64,000 nt of DNA from Gelatoporia subvermispora B (Eukaryota; Basidiomycota; Agaricomycetes; Polyporales; Gelatoporiaceae), in contig KB445800.1 of the NCBI GenBank assembly GCA_000320605.2, positions 1,116,056-1,180,055 on the forward strand, given 5' to 3'. This document shows, in pieces, positions 11,725 to 24,848 of this stretch. Numbering within the stretch: position 1 is the first letter of the stretch; each line of letters begins with the position of its first letter. The position numbers were made by a program, and so were the translations under genes. The notes beneath the pieces were generated by a model, which saw only the letters and a program-made list of their open reading frames with translations, did no database searches and was not told the DNA's origin.

Positions 11725-12677
11725 TGATTGTCCGTTCAAGCGTGTAATGTACGAGTAAGGTACGTCAATCCGTTTTGGGGGACACAGCTGGCCTGATGCT
11801 AAACGGCGTCTAGAAGGCGAAGCACTAGCACATATACAGTTGAGTCTGAGAGTCTGCTTGATCCATCCATGGAAGAGAACGGCCTAGAGAGCCGCATACT
11901 CTTGCTGTCTGGGCATCGGCTGAGGATAGCAATTTTGCGATGAGCTGTCGTTTACGTCCCCGGACTGTACGCGAACACCTGCAATAAAAATGATCTCCTT
12001 GCAGATAATGACGTGCAGCTGTTTCATGCTGGGCGACCTCCAGCTGCTAGAGAATCGGTTTCCCATGATGATTCAAAATCCGTTTGTCTCTTTTCCATGT
12101 TCTCTTTCGGTTGTATGGATGATTCGCGAGCAGCTGAAATTTAGCCTCTCTTATGAGATACATGACAAGTGAGGGCCCTTCCATCGACGCTCAACTCGTT
12201 GATGGCGAAGACTAGCTCCTTGAGTATAGGTCATTCCCATTGGGTGTCTTGTACATCGTGACTTCTGCTCAAACGGATTCCGTGGCAACTTTTGGATGCA
12301 ATTCGAAGGCGTTCTCATGAAGTGCGGACGACGCCTGATGCGCCAGTCGAGAAACTTTATGATACGCAGCAAATTCACTCGGCTGATAACAGATTGCATG
12401 GAGCGCAGAGAAATTTCCGAGGCTCGATGAAACCTGACAACCTGATCTGCAACCTCGTAATTCTTACTGAATGTGCCCTCAGTAATTTTCTGGCTTTCGG
12501 CCTGGTGCGAGGATGATCTCGATCACGGGTCATGCTAGATATAGATCCTGTCACGCCCCTGGACATTTAGAGCAAACTTGCACCACGATGAAGCAGACCA
12601 TAATGATTTATATAGCTTACCCATGATATGAGGTAGTGCGCACACGCACTCCTGCAACCAAGCTCATCCAGCACAGG
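11725..12677. other. Non-coding part of duplication block B
   Basis: From 11725 to about 12260 this corresponds to 2335-2850, and from about 12552 on to about 7495 onward. No gene is seen. The segment between these matches is only about 300 bp here, against about 4.6 kb with a P450 gene in block A. Confidence 0.55.
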
Positions 12678-13139
12678 ATGTGGGGGACAAGTATGTCAGA
12701 ACTCATTTTGATTCACGAATAGCCCGCTCATACTACTAATTATTCTCAGAATGAGCAGTTTTGGCGTGATAGGCTCGAACAGTCACGAAGGGCTATGGAG
12801 GAGTGCCAGCGCGTCAGGAACTGGGGGGAACGGGAATAGATCGAGAGAGCTGCAAGGGCGGCGTCCCAGAGTATGCGCGACGCCGCGGGCGTCTGCCCAG
12901 ACCCCAAGCAGGCGGAGAAGCTGCGGAGGGACGCGGACGAGTTTGAGCGTGCTGATAATGAGAGAAGGGCGGCGATGATCCATCCATTCTTCGCGGGACT
13001 TGGGGTCCTCCTCGCCACGTCATTCGTAGCGGACGGGGTTGTGCTCTACGGTGCAGGCAAGTTGGTGGAACTGCCAGCGATAGGGCCGGAGTGGATTACG
13101 AAAGCCTTCTGGGGAAGTCGAGCCTCACAGGAGAAGTAG
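12678..13139 (+). pseudogene. Broken paralogue of the small membrane-segment protein
   Basis: Aligned along its length with 7631-8125, including the intron (GTATGTCAGAACTCATTTTG at its start in both copies). The exon 1 equivalent has 13 instead of 11 nt before the donor, which throws it out of frame with exon 2. A nonsense codon TAG at 12837-12839 replaces CAG (Gln) of the intact copy. The rest stays open from the ATG at 12873 to TAG 13137-13139 (88 codons), with similar charged and hydrophobic sections. A shorter protein from 12873 cannot be excluded, but the copy most likely no longer makes the full product. Confidence 0.65.
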
Positions 13140-14258
13140 AATAACGAAGCGCGAGTTCCTGTCACGATCTTCCGTCGCAGGCTCGTCATCTTTCAAGGAG
13201 ACCCAATAGACGGCCGATGTTCGCAATATATACTTCAACAACCAGCAATTGGAGCGCAGGCGAGAGCGCTCTCGTTCGTTATCAATCCTACAATAAATTA
13301 TTTCATGTTGCAGCTGCTCGCGTACAATTGTGTAATTTAACGAGAACCAGATACTCGACGTACACCACGGGCATAAATACACGTTATCACGTATTCTGTG
13401 TGAGTATGAGCATCTATCATGGTTCAGACTTCGGAGACCCAAGTGGTCGTCTGGGGATGTCTCTCGTCATGAACATCGCCACCTCACCTCGCTGCATCCT
13501 GATAAACGTGAAACTAAATTCGGCTGACTTGCTATCAGACTTGTGGCTAGTCCTTCGGTTGCGAACAACATTTCAACACTACAGTGAATGTTACGCCATC
13601 GCGGGTTTTATGTCAATATTGATGAACTAGGAGAGCTTCGCCCATGCTTATGTCGCGATTCTCTCTCAGCTTCTGCCAGCGGTTCTACCAGTCTTGAGAT
13701 AATTATTGGAACTCAGTTATATCGTCTTCGCCTTCCCTGCAAAGCGATACACCCCTGACTCCACAATAAAACATCACCTCGCCATATTAATGGACAATTC
13801 TGGTGGGGATCGACAACATGGACATAGCAACGAGTACCTGGAGGCGGGCTGGGATGCTCGCGAGAACACTTTAGATGACCATCCCCAACCCATGACGATC
13901 AAATAGGAAGAATTGGCGATTCTTCCGCGGCAGCACACCAAAGCGATGATAACGCAATGGGACATTGCATGAGCAAAGAATTGTCTGTACTTCAAGATGG
14001 TTTCAGCCGATCATCAGTCAAGTTTTGTGTTGCCACGCGCTATTATGAAATGGTACTGTTACTAGCAGTGTAACTTAGGATGTCCGCTATCTTCGCTCCA
14101 TCTGATCGTATTGTCGCGGCGCAACACCGGGGACACGCAAAATAGTGACATTCTTGCAGTAATGATTTCGCAGTGTGATTAATTCATTTGGACAGACTCG
14201 CAGGATTGCAACGTCTGCACACGAGCGATACAGGGAGTCGGCTAGTAGCACCGAGAGA
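13140..14258. other. Intergenic, no gene seen
   Basis: Block B homology fades near 13170. The longest ORF (13217-13630, plus) has no motif or splice support and ordinary non-coding composition. Confidence 0.5.
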
Positions 14259-15761
14259 TTACTGGCACTGGTAGTAGTAGGGTGGGGAGACAGCCACGCA
14301 GGAGAATCCGGACTCGCAGACAGTGGGGCCGGTGAACCCGGTACCACCGCACTGACCATACTGGGTCTGCGTCGCACCGCTAGCGCTGCTGGTGGGGGTT
14401 GGTGGCGCTGCCGTCGTTGTCGGGGCCTTCGCTGTGGTCGTCGGTCCGGCGGGAGCAGTGGTGGGCTGGGCAGGGGGTGCCGCGCCACTGCCGGTAGGCA
14501 GAGCAGTCGGGACGGTCGAGGGCTGGAGGGCGGTGTTCCAGGTTGCTGTTGTCGGCCAGGCGGTCGACGCAACGGAAGGAGAACTGAAGGCGTACGGGGA
14601 CGGTCCCGGGACTATACACCAACGTCAATCAACTGCTGCAGACAGCAAGCAGCGGAACTTACTAGCGTATGTGTCGAGCTGCTGGTAGATGTTGATAAGG
14701 ATACCCTATGGATAATGCTCAGTTTCATGATACTAATCAGTGTAGTATGTCTTACGGGGTCCGTCGCGCTGTAGGCACCCGGGAAGCTGACACCAGAGGG
14801 CAAAACTGTTCCGGATCCGCCGACGTTGACCTGGAAGCACGACATGTAGAATCTACGCGGGCCCGTCAACACTGAATTCTTCGGATTACGATGCCCACGC
14901 ACTGTGCACCGCCGACACTGCTTGCGACGTGGAGAGCTGCATAATACGATGAGCTACATCATGACAAGAAGACCATTACGAACTCACCGATGACCTCAGA
15001 GCGGATCAGATAGTTACCAGGCTCGATGTCTTCGGGGACAGTGAAGGTGTAGTGACCACAATTGTCCTATAACATGCTTGTAAGGCATACATCAAAATAG
15101 CACGCCGTATACAAAAGCCTCACATTGAGGACCTCTGCGCGAATTCGTCAACGGATATGGTACCGCATGGTCATTGTTACTCACCAGTCGCCCAGTAGTC
15201 GGGGTTGTCGGATGGAAGGCCCATCTCGTTGACCTTGAACCAGCTCTGCTCGTAGCCAACAGCACTAGTCGCGTCAGCGACCTTGGCCAAGTAAATCTGA
15301 AGGATAATGAGTCATGGATCTTGTCAATACCAACTGTGTGATATACGTACGTTGATGGGTCCGTAGTGGTCTCCGCCAATCGCTTGGGTAGCACAGGACC
15401 GGTCCCCGGGCTGCTGGTGCATCTCAACCGTAACTTGGTCGCCAGCTATTGAGGTCCAAATAGTATCAGAATTGATCAGTAGGCAATGCGTTCAGTGCTT
15501 ACGGTTGATTGAGCAAACGCCGTCGCTTGGTGTGGCATTCACGTTGCACGCAAGGTCCTGCGATTGAATCTTGAGTGTACTTCATGACGTGGTAGGGGAA
15601 AAACTCACGTCGGATGTGACATCAGTGACCGGTGAGTTGCTCAGAGGCATACGGACGCAAGCAGAACCCATGTCGACGCCGTTGACCCACAACTCCTGGA
15701 ACGTGGCATGAGCCGCCACGGACGCAGCAAGAGACGCGACGATGGCGAGCTTCTTGAACAT
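14259..15761 (-). CDS. AA9 lytic polysaccharide monooxygenase with CBM1
   Basis: Secreted copper enzyme that oxidatively cleaves cellulose or related glucans. The ATG is at 15761-15759, and signal peptide [17 protein letters not shown] is followed directly by HATFQELW, so the mature chain starts with the copper-binding His. The second His is in GGDHYGP, after [10 protein letters not shown]. The axial Tyr region reads GGAQFYMSC once the intron at about 14852-14901 is removed; [20 protein letters not shown] precedes it. A long Pro/Thr/Ala linker (about 14330-14590) leads to a C-terminal CBM1 with the usual Cys and aromatic pattern ([15 protein letters not shown], then GFSC, ending YYYQCQ). Stop TAA is at 14259-14261. 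At least eight introns are inferred. All metal ligands are present, so it should be active. Confidence 0.93.
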
Positions 15762-15824
15762 TTTGACCCGACGAATATCGAAGAGGTGACAGGTCCTGAG
15801 GATCAAGCCAAGCGAATCCGCTTG

Positions 15825-15832
15825 TTTATATA
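15825..15832 (-). promoter_or_regulatory. TATA box of the AA9 gene
   Basis: TATATAAA on the minus strand, about 65 bp upstream of the AA9 start codon. Confidence 0.55.
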
Positions 15833-16480
15833 CTCTGCACACAATCCGCCGTTGCGTTGCCATGACCAACCACCAACCGAATAGACTTGTTCCGAGTGGA
15901 AATGCGAGTGGCATGACGCACTCATCGAGTACGAATATCCGTGCTTCTTCCAGGTAATCAATACGCGGTGTCTGTAAGCTTGTGCACCTGGTCACGAGCG
16001 GAGGAAAGCGACGGTAAACGAGCCTCGACGGATGCGCGAATTTTGCCGAACATCATAATGCCAAGTCTCCCGCGGCACTGAAAGAGACAAAACTCAGCGG
16101 CACGGTGTGTCGGGGCTTCTACGGGGGTAGAAAACACCACGCAGCGACGATTTCGGAAATACCCTAACCGGCTTTTTGCCGACTTCGTACCGTCTGAAAT
16201 GGATCATGATCGACCTGTTGTTACTTCGTTGTTACCCCGGATACGTATGCTGTGGGGTGGGAGCCTGGTATGGGAAAGTGAACACAGTGTCATTGAAACG
16301 GGTGCATCGTAATACAGGCGAGCCATCGTGGAAAAGCGTTTATACACGAACGTGCCGGCAGGGTTGGAAAGAAACATAGTTGTCATTCTAGCATGTACGA
16401 GTCACAGTGAGCAATAAGGTCGATTCTGAGAGTTCACGCAACGTTACGGATGAACTTGCTCCAAGTCCATGCTGCGTCGC
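15833..16480. other. Intergenic, AA9 promoter side
   Basis: No gene seen. It lies between the AA9 start and the 3' end of the PWI/RS gene, both on the minus strand. Confidence 0.5.
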
Positions 16481-18197
16481 TCAGCTAGAGGTCCCGGGAT
16501 TTGAGCCACTTTTCCTGGTCCTCACGACTTTATTACGCAAGGCTTTCTCTTTCAACTCACTTTCGCGTTTTTCCAGCACTGCACGATCCTCCATTGGCTA
16601 CAATTTGAGTAAGTACTCTTGCCGAGAACGCAGCACGAGTTTACCCACCTCGTCACGATCCTCATTCCACTTGCTTCGACGCTTCTCGGCATCAGCCTGC
16701 CCTTTGATCTTCAGCTCTCCAGGTTTCTCGCTCTGAAGTCCCTTACCCTTCACTGTACCATTCTCGCGGTCCACATCCATGCGATCTTCTCTAGCACGGG
16801 GCCGTTCTACACTGCGGCTCTTGCTCCGGCTGCCGCCCCTCCTGTCTCGTGACCGGTCTCTCCTCGGAGGCGATCTATCATAACTGGGACTTCTACGAGG
16901 CGCACGTTTTCGCCCTGGCGGTGTCACCGATCGTCCAGGACTTCGCTGCCGTCCGTATCCTCCTCGATACCCTGGGGATCGGCTGGCACTCCGTGAACGC
17001 GATGGCGACGGGGATAAGCGGCGTCTCCGCGGCGGTGGACTGCGCGAGCCGCGCATACGGCGATCACGAGGTGAATATGAAGGGGAGCGCATGCGTCTGC
17101 GAGGGGGAGAACGTGAGCGCGATCTAGATATAGACCGACGGGGAGGAGAGCGACGGCGCGGAGGCGGACGAGGGGGTGAGCGATCCCGGGGTGGAGGGGA
17201 GCGGAAACGCCGTCCGACAGGGCCAGGCCCCGGGGAACGCGAACGTGAGCGCGAGCTACGTGTGCTGAACCCCTGCGAGCGGGACCGTGAGCGGCGCTGC
17301 CGATGGGGTGGGGGCGAACGAGGAGGGGGCGAGGGTGAACGACGACGTCCAGGACGCTGGGCATACGCATGTAAACATCGTGGTCACCTTCCCAGAGCCA
17401 GAAACACGTACCCCGCCTCCTCTTGCGCCCCAACCATTGTCACGAGGTCTTCCTCCTCGATCGTCATCGAATCCTCTACCTCTACCCCGACCACGGCCTC
17501 TGCCACCACCGCGGGCAGAACGTTCTGCGCGCTCGTTCTCCCTGATATCGTCTAAACGCGCGCGCCTGTCGCGTTCCTCTACTGCGCGGACATCTCCCGA
17601 TCGCGCTTGGCGCATCTCTTCCTTTTTCTCCTCCACGAAAGTGCGTGGCACACCGGCGGGGGAGTCTTGAGCTTCTATTAAGAGGTTCCAAAGTGCAGAC
17701 ATAAATTGAGGTGTGGAATTAGTCAGGAAACCTGTGAGGTTGATCTGCATCCTCCGTGGATCTGGGGTCTTAACAATTTATTAAAATCAACAAGGTTCCA
17801 GTAGCATGAAGGTGTACACACTGGTTGGGAGTTATCCTCAAGCAGGCCCATAGCATATTCGACGACGACTTCGTCTTCGAACCCAACCAGCTCAACGACT
17901 TTCTTGACAATCCATGGGCGGATCACGGAGAGGTTGACCTTTCGCATGTCAACCTTTGGTTATATGTAGCTTAGTATCTGCATTATCAGGTGAATATCAC
18001 ATGGCACACATACTTTCTTTTCGAATTCCGGCGGGAATTTCATAGTCTTGAGGAGCTTGAGCTCCTTGTCGGAGAACCGACGGTCCTGATCGGCTGAGGT
18101 GCCTTTGAAGAAGCCTATGAAAGGTGAGCACAGAGCATAAACGTCAGTAAAGCAGAGTATACCATAGGCGTCGGTGAGCCTCACCAGCGTCTGCCAT
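16481..18197 (-). CDS. SRRM1-like PWI-domain, RS-rich splicing protein
   Basis: Nuclear pre-mRNA processing factor of the SRRM1 (SRm160) type. The ATG at 18197-18195 starts MADA, and a phase-1 intron joins it to GFFKGTSADQDRRFS, the family's N-terminal signature. The PWI domain follows across three exons: FEKKVDMRKVNLSVIRPWIV, VELVGFEDEVVVEYAMGLLE, then MQINLTGFLT and FMSALWNLLIEAQ (about residues 20-115). The rest is rich in Arg, Ser, Gly and Asp, including an RG-rich stretch (GRGRGRGRG) and many SRSRS/RDRR runs. The last exon is placed after an intron beginning GTGGGT at about 16643, ending at TAG 16598, because it reads EDRAVLEKRESELKEKAL and ends at TGA 16481-16483. Reading through that donor would stop at 16598 without the helical tail. 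Confidence 0.88.
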
Positions 18198-19090
18198 GGT
18201 TCGAGATATGCTCGACGTCGATGGCGATGGACTGGAGCACCTGTACGCGCCCGACTCGCTTGCACGCTGGAGGTGTGACGATAACGCGTGCGTCCGTCAT
18301 AGTCACGTCACGCGATGACAGGACGTGATCGTGTTCAAGGCCAAGCGGGAGAACCGGGAAGCACAGTCATTACGAACACAAAACTCGGAAAACTCGGATG
18401 GTAGCCCGGAGAATATGCTTTTATATTATACTTTAGCCTATGCTCACATGACAATGGGTAGAGAGGGACGAAAAGGAAAAGAAGCGGGTAGCAAAATGAG
18501 TACATCGAAGAGCGGTAACGGAGAGGTAGCTTAACGAGAGGGAGTGGTCAGGGATGCGGCGGATCGGTACATCATGGCGAGTGGACATCCAGGATATGAT
18601 AGAGGAAACGTAGAGCGTCCGTAACGGGTTGAATGATAGATAGGTCAAGCGGGTGTTTAGACAGATACACGTGGAGCGATGTAGGGACTAGGGAAAGGCC
18701 ATGTCGTGCGGCGTACAGACCGGAGGCCTTGAAACAATGCAGGGAACAGAAACTTTGCATAAGACACAATAATGCTATGCAGTGGTGTCCATGGCCATGC
18801 GTGCTGAATTCCGTCGTCAATTTTGGGTCGTGATTCTTCCCCCGCCGTTCCCAACCCGTCCGCCTGCGCTCTGACATGCTGCCCCATCCATTGCGCTTCC
18901 CCCCTCTTCCTCCGCATGGCGTTCCCGCTTGCTATGTCTGTTCGCATCCCATCAAGTCATGTCGCCACCGTACCGATCAACACCCGAGAAACCAAGATAA
19001 CCAAATTACACAGGACACGAGGCCAGAGAAAGGAGCGTATGTGAAGGGACCGTGGAAGACAGGATGAGAAGTACTGACGCGCTTGATGTC
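18198..19090. other. Intergenic, no gene seen
   Basis: Holds the 5' region of the PWI/RS gene and the 3' region of the PP1 gene. ORFs near 18.6-18.9 kb lack support. Confidence 0.5.
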
Positions 19091-20462
<1,372 letters not shown>

Positions 20463-21999
20463 GTCTTCTTCCGGTCAAATGGGTCGTGAAATCGATTCGT
20501 GAGCTCGTACGTCGCAAGCCGTTAGCCAGAGAACAAGGAGGTTTGGGGCGCTGTGACGGGTGCTATTTGGTGCGGACGAAAGAGGGTTCTAAGGGATCTC
20601 TTTCTGCAGATACGATGGTGAAAGAGAAAGAGTCGGTGGTCAGCCGGCTGCAGCACCGGAGAATGCGAAATTTGAGGATGCGAGCGTACAGATAACGAGC
20701 GTCGGATGATGTTACCCACCCGTGCAAGACCGCGCCACCATCCTCGGGCGGAATCTGGGGCGGAGTGGACTTGCGCCCTGTCGGAGTTTGAATGGTGGCT
20801 GCGCACGCCTCAGGACGCGCCGTGGGCTGGAGATGGTTTGTCGTCCCCAGTCATCTATATTTGACTAATGATAGCTTTCTTCCGTTCAATATCACCTTTG
20901 GAGCTCTACCTGATGTTGTAGATTGCATTTGTCAGAATTTAATGTCAGAGATTTTAATTTTAAGGGTCAATACTTTATATTTTCTAGCACTTATAACTGC
21001 AATCCAAGCTTATATAGGTATTTAAAATGCCTCAAAATATATTAAATCTATATATCGAAATATTATACCCCACGTGAAACTTCTGACATTGCCATGCCAC
21101 CCTCCTTATTGTGCAACTTGTCCGAACCCTGCAACTGAGCGGAGTGTCTATTTGTGCACAGCCTTAACCCAATTCCGTCTTTCGTCCAATGGACGCCCGT
21201 CAAAACTCAAGGGCCTAGATCACACTCCATGGACCATAGGAGACCATAGGAGAGCAACGGGCTGCCTCGGATGATCCAGCTCTACGTGCCTTCACTTGTC
21301 TTCACGCCTTCTGTTCCATCGCGTATTGTCTTTTCGCTGCATCTGAGGCCTGGCCATGCCTCGGAGCGGCCGAGTTGCCACTCCTGTTCACATAAGAAAC
21401 GCCCTAGCGTCCAGATGCAGGAATGAGAAGCTGTCCACTGGCAGTTACCATGCAAGAATAGAGCACTCTTGACTCCTGTTGACAGATTCCCCACACCGTT
21501 TTCCCAGAACGCGTGAGCGTTACCTCCATGCTGCTCCATTCGTGCAGCTCTCAAGTCTCACCGGACACGCTTCTGCGGAGCCGTTCCGGGCGGGCGCATC
21601 TTGATTCGTACATGACGCAACCTTCGCGGTGATGATGATCTTCAGGTCGCTCGGCTAGTACTTCATCGATGCGCGACGCGTTCCCAATCGAGTTGCTCGT
21701 CGTCTATATCAAGTACACACCATCACGACATGGACCGCCGCGGGCACCTCGTTTGAGATCATGTGTCCATGAATTAAACGTACACGTCGTGCTATCGTAT
21801 CTCATCACAGTCCTGGTCGTCCAGCCGGAGCCCACTAAACGATGGCCGGGTATCATATAAGTGCAAGGGAGCGTAAATGTGTACAATGCTAAGATACAGA
21901 CCGCCACGGGGAAAGCGTGCAAGCCACAAGTACAGCTTGCGGAGATCGGGGTGCAGCAACGACAGCAGAATAGTCTACTATGGTACAAGTGTGTAAGTG
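20463..21999. other. Intergenic, with an AT-rich island
   Basis: No gene seen. About 20860-21065 is strikingly AT-rich compared with the surroundings. ACCATAGGAG is repeated in tandem near 21231-21251. Confidence 0.5.
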
Positions 22000-24848
22000 T
22001 CATCGTGCATTGTTGGCAGCAGCTTGCACATCGGGACGTCGTGGTCTGCGACGTCTCCGTCTACAGGCGGGAACATGTAAGTGAGAGAACAACAGCTCGT
22101 AAGGAGTCTCCGTACCTAGGAAACATAGGTCCCTTGGGCATTGGGCGTGCGTCCAGGTCCAGGGAAATGTTCGTTCCGGCTTGTATGCCCTATGACGAAT
22201 AATGTCAAGTTCAAAGTCATGCCACCAGCGCAAGCGACTTTACCTCTATCCAATCGACAACGGCCGCAACATCGCGCGCTTGCAACAGGAACTGCTCGCC
22301 CTCGAAACGCACACGTATAACATTCTTGCGTTTGGAGTAATCGCTCGCCAGCCCGCTCTCGGCATATTGCAGGCTGTACTGACGGGCAAGGTCCTTCGGG
22401 TCTGGCTCTGGCACCTCGGGCTGTTTTGACTGGGTGTTCGAGCTGTCCAGCTTGTCCGATTTATCCGACTTGTCGACCGAGGTCGGGTGGAACAACCTGG
22501 TCCGCGAGAACAACGACGTACCCTCGTGCGACGATGGCGACGTATTCGTCGACTGCGATGTGCGCGACGACTCCCCGAACGAAGGCGCGCTGCCAGACGA
22601 GTTCGACGCATCGTACGACCTCCGACTGTTGATCGCGCTATTGTTCGGGCGGGACCCGTCGTCCATGCTAAGACGCGATCGTGAATTCGCGCTTGTCGAC
22701 GCCCCCAGTCGGCCAAGATCCCTGGAGCGCGACGGATGCAGCAGGCTCGAGGCGATGTGGAATCGCGAGCGCGACTGCGTTGGGCAATGGCCTTTCGACG
22801 CACCGTTCTCGGTTGGCGCTCTTGACTCCGGCGGTGGCTGCTCAACCATCGATGGCGACCTGCTCTCCTCCGCGATCTTCGCCGGAACACTTTCATGCGC
22901 GCCGTCCCGCGTGCGGATCGCCGAGACGCGGATGCCCGACGCGGTGACCGCGTTGCTGCTCGTAGTCGTGATGTCGCCCACGCCGACCTTATTCTCCCAC
23001 CACTCCTCGATCGCGCTCACGCCCGCCGCGCCCGGCGGACACTTGTACACCCGGAACGCGGTCCCCTCCAGCACGCACAGCGCGCGGCGCCACTTCCTGT
23101 CCTTCGCCATCACGCCCGGCGCGGTGAACTCCATCTTCCGCGGCAGGATCGCTTTCAGGTAGATCGAATTTGAATATGGGGGCAACACCTCACGGCCTTC
23201 TTCCTCTCTGGGCTGGATAACGGGGCCTCGTCGCGGGTGGAACGAGGGGTACGGTGGTGGATCTGAAGAAGCTTGGTACGTCGGTAGAGAGCGCTGCCGC
23301 CGCAGCGTCGGGGACGCAGGCATCTCGTCTTCCGAGGGTTCCAGTCGCGGTGACCGCAGCCCAGCGTCCGGGGCAGCAGGCGGCAGGCCCTGCTTGCGAT
23401 AGCTCTGGATGTCCGCCGCATTGACGAGGGGCGAAGCGATCTTGTCCTTGCCCTTGCGCGAGACAGACAAGAGGTCCACCATACTCCGCGATGCATGGTG
23501 GTACATCCCCGGGCGCGGCGAGCCATCAGGCTTTGGCGAGAGCCCCGCGGGGATCTTCCCGCCTAAGACAGGCGTCCTGGAGAGGAAGTCGGTCGGACGC
23601 GGAGTCCGACTTGGGGACTGGCTGCGAGGCGCGCCGGCGTCCTTCACGGTGAAGTAGTCGGGTGACGCGCCCGCACGCGATGGTGGCGGCGGCTGAACCG
23701 CTGCAGCTGCAGCCGATGTGGAGCTGCCCACGTTCACGAACGACACGCTCCCCCGCGTGAGGCGCGGTTGCCGCGACTCCTGTGGTTCGGAGCCGGGAGA
23801 CGACATGTCGGATATCTCCTCCCCGTCCTCATCGTCGCTCGCCGCGCCGCCGCGCCCATCTGCCTCGTGGTCGTGGTCCATAAATTCGTCGCCGTCACCG
23901 TCTTCATCGTCTGAGTCGCCCAGCATCGCGTTCTCGTGGTCCGCGTCCTGATACGCGTCACTCGGACCCTCCATCGGGAGCGCCGGGATGCTTCGCAAAG
24001 GCGCCCCCAGACGCGGCGGGCGCTGGAGAGGCGCCGGCGTGGGTGGCGGAAGCGTCGGGAGATTTAGGAGGGGCATTGGCGGGTGTCGTGGTACAATGGA
24101 GGGTGTGAGGCGGGCACTCCCTTGTGTAGTGTATTGGGCCATCATCGGAGGGGGGAGGGTAGCAAGCCGAGGGGCCAGCTCCCTTCGGCCAGACATGCCC
24201 GAGGATGGCCCTGTCTGCTGTACAACGTTGTCCGGGGAAGAAGAACTTGTCACTATGGGAGAGGCATTTGCTTGACCAGGTCGTTTGCGAGTGAAAGCCT
24301 CTTGAATCAGTGGGTATGTCCACGGCGGCTCTGCGGAGGGTGGGAGACCTTCTGGCGCTCTCTGAGCGGTCCCGTTCGAGCGCCGCGAGTCAGCTTGGTT
24401 TGAAGGTCCGGGTTGGTCGGTGATGAGAGGTTTGTGTTGAGGCGAGGGACGCGACGTGGAAAATTGGGACGTGCCATTCGTAGGTGCATTGCTGGTCGAA
24501 TGCCGTTGTGGTGTGGGGGAGCCCGACTCTGCGTCATCGCTCTCGACTGTGCGCGGCTGTGACCCCGAGCGCATGTGAAGTACCGTGTGCGACATGTAGG
24601 GCTTGGGGCCGACGTCCATTGAACGCGAACTGCGCATGTACACCCCACCGACCTCCCCGCTCTCGCTCTTCCGACGGAGTGCGAACTTCTTGAGGAAATG
24701 GCTCGTGCGCACCTAGGAGACGTTTTGGCCAGTGCTACAGGCGACAGAGTTCGGGGTGACGCACCAGAAAATGCGATGATTTCGTCTCTGCGCGTGACTG
24801 CGCTCGCGGCCGCTCCTCGACCACGGTTGTCGCGCTAGTCGTTAACAT
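22000..24848 (-). CDS. PH-domain protein with a split PH domain
   Basis: Large fungal protein of about 895 residues, probably a membrane-phosphoinositide or protein adaptor. The start is placed at the ATG 24848-24846: a 28-residue exon ([12 protein letters not shown]...) joins in phase 0, across an intron ending CCTAG, to [19 protein letters not shown] start at the GTG at 24712 is not credible. About 530 residues of Ser/Pro-rich disorder with an acidic run ([18 protein letters not shown]) precede the first PH half ([39 protein letters not shown]). Some 200 disordered residues later comes the second half, [20 protein letters not shown] then VVDWIE, the C-terminal PH helix. Two short introns follow, and the protein ends with an Arg-rich tail ([13 protein letters not shown]) at TGA 22002-22000. 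Confidence 0.85.

Noticed and set aside
16598..17092. PWI/RS protein ending at 16598
   Set aside because: The sequence after KWNEDRDE has a good donor, and the next exon to 16481 encodes a helical charged tail typical of the family; the stop at 16598 lies at the intron end.
24712..24712. Start of the PH protein at 24712
   Set aside because: The codon there is GTG directly after a CCTAG acceptor; an upstream exon with an ATG joins in frame.
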